Assembly: GCA_022008415.1 (NCBI GenBank)
Contig: JAIRBC010000014.1
Span: 62,001 to 126,000, forward strand
Direction of reading: 5' to 3'
From: Cerina litoralis
GTDB lineage: Bacteria > Bacteroidota > Bacteroidia > Flavobacteriales > Flavobacteriaceae
DNA: 64,000 nt
Numbering within the stretch: the first letter of the stretch is position 1; every line of letters starts with the position of its first letter. The position numbers were made by a program, and so were the translations under genes. Shown here one piece after another: positions 63,304 to 64,000 of this stretch. The notes beneath the pieces were generated by a model. The model was not told the origin of the DNA, made no database searches, and worked only from the letters and a program-made list of their open reading frames with translations.

Positions 63304-64000
63304 TTATTTAAAATTGAACCAGAAACGAACCCCTTCGGTAGATTTGTCGATGTTCAATGTAGATTGCAGCTGATTTACCAAGCGGTTCATCAAGCGGATG
63401 CCCATGGAAGAATTGGCCCGTTCATCGGTATCTTCGGGCAATCCAATACCGTTGTCCGAATACTCAAAAAAGCCTTTGTCCCCGTTCTTACTGAGGTGGA
63501 TGTAAATCTTTCCGCTTTCATCGTCCTCGGGAAAGGCATATTTAAACGAGTTAGACACCAGCTCGTTTAATATAAGGCCAAAAGGTATGGCCCTATCGAT
63601 ATCCAATTCCGTTCCTTCGGCATCAATGGTGATATTGATATTATGTCCGCCTTTCTTGTAAACGGATTGAATACTGTTGATAAGGCTCTCTATATAACCC
63701 TGCATTTCGATGACCGAAAGATCATCGTTCTGATACAATTTCTGATGGATCAGGGCCATAGCCTTTACCCTGCTCTTACCTTCCTCCAAAGCTACGATTG
63801 CGGCCTTGCTCCTCGTATTTTTGGTCTGTAAGCTAAGAAGGCTGGAAACCATTTGTAGGTTGTTCTTTACCCTGTGGTGTATTTCCTTGAGGAGGGAATC
63901 CTTTTCTACAAGGGCATTCTCAATGATAAACTTTTGCTCTGCTATCAAGCGTTGGTTTTTAATACTCTTTAAATAGGCATACACCATCCCGGCAAAGCCC
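63304..64000 (-). CDS. Sensor histidine kinase, HisKA_2 type (5' end cut)
   Basis: The frame continues past the right edge, so the N-terminus is missing; 232 codons are visible. It has the HisKA_2 box KEIHHRVKNNLQMVSSLLSLQ with the phosphorylated histidine, the N box LNELVSNSFKYAF, and G box DNGIGLPED. The part before may hold a membrane helix and TPRs, as in many Bacteroidota members. Signal and partner regulator unknown. Confidence 0.9.
   Translation of the reverse strand, partial: GFAGMVYAYLKSIKNQRLIAEQKFIIENALVEKDSLLKEIHHRVKNNLQMVSSLLSLQTKNTRSKAAIVALEEGKSRVKAMALIHQKLYQNDDLSVIEMQGYIESLINSIQSVYKKGGHNINITIDAEGTELDIDRAIPFGLILNELVSNSFKYAFPEDDESGKIYIHLSKNGDKGFFEYSDNGIGLPEDTDERANSSMGIRLMNRLVNQLQSTLNIDKSTEGVRFWFNFK

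Noticed and set aside
1-64000. tRNA, rRNA, CRISPR, prophage or intact transposase
   Set aside because: No T-loop-like GGTTCGAATC patterns in spacers, no regularly spaced repeats, no integrase or transposase motifs were seen in reading the larger gaps and frames.

Overview
The window reads as chromosomal DNA of a marine-type member of Flavobacteriaceae (Bacteroidota). Evidence: promoters carry the Bacteroidota -7 box TAnnTTTG instead of a sigma70 -10; most genes lack a clear Shine-Dalgarno; characteristic families are present (bacillithiol BshA, LptD-like OstA protein, CAL67264 membrane protein, PepSY-like and DUF6515 proteins, the short CstA, a GH3/beta-lactamase fusion). No tRNA, rRNA operon, CRISPR array, prophage or intact transposase was seen. 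About 48 protein genes are called, most on the minus strand.

Layout. 0-4.1 kb: envelope proteins around a Crp/Fnr regulator, with three copies of the palindrome TGCTAC-N4-GTAGCA at constant distance from -7 boxes: a probable new local regulon. 4.3-6.9 kb: MprF-like lysyl-lipid synthase/flippase. 7.1-20.3 kb: a sugar catabolic cluster (PVC-type cytochrome, GH109-like and Gfo/Idh/MocA oxidoreductases with Tat signals, DUF1080 3-keto-glycoside hydrolase family, amidohydrolase lipoprotein, SUMF1-like protein, CstA transporter, FAD oxidoreductase). 20.3-33.8 kb: a housekeeping envelope block (BshA, GH3/beta-lactamase fusion, two Fe-S reductase proteins, MlaD, amidase, divergent LptD). 33.8-39.1 kb: GH20 hexosaminidase, a nucleoside phosphorylase-methyltransferase fusion, a DUF1254 lipoprotein behind a 9-bp tandem repeat, and a gutted DUF1254 pseudogene. 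39.3-46.9 kb: E2 acyltransferase, RecR, RNase Y, a 6S RNA, ZapA and a coiled-coil partner, M23 peptidase, a secreted hypothetical. 47.3-54 kb: EttA, CAL67264, an oxidoreductase, acyl-CoA carboxylase beta, and a barrel-less TonB plug/TPR protein. 54.1-57.9 kb: an AT-rich accessory island bounded by a truncated copy of menE, with four REP-like hairpins, a lipoprotein with a zincin motif (HESMH) and two small exported neighbours, which could be a toxin-immunity set. 57.9-61.2 kb: menC, a CPBP protease and menE for menaquinone. 61.5-64 kb: SDR, MBL hydrolase and a histidine kinase cut by the window edge.

The best candidates for undescribed biology are the Crp/Fnr regulon, the menE/REP/zincin island and the phosphorylase-methyltransferase fusion. 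All functional names come from reading motifs by eye, with no database search.
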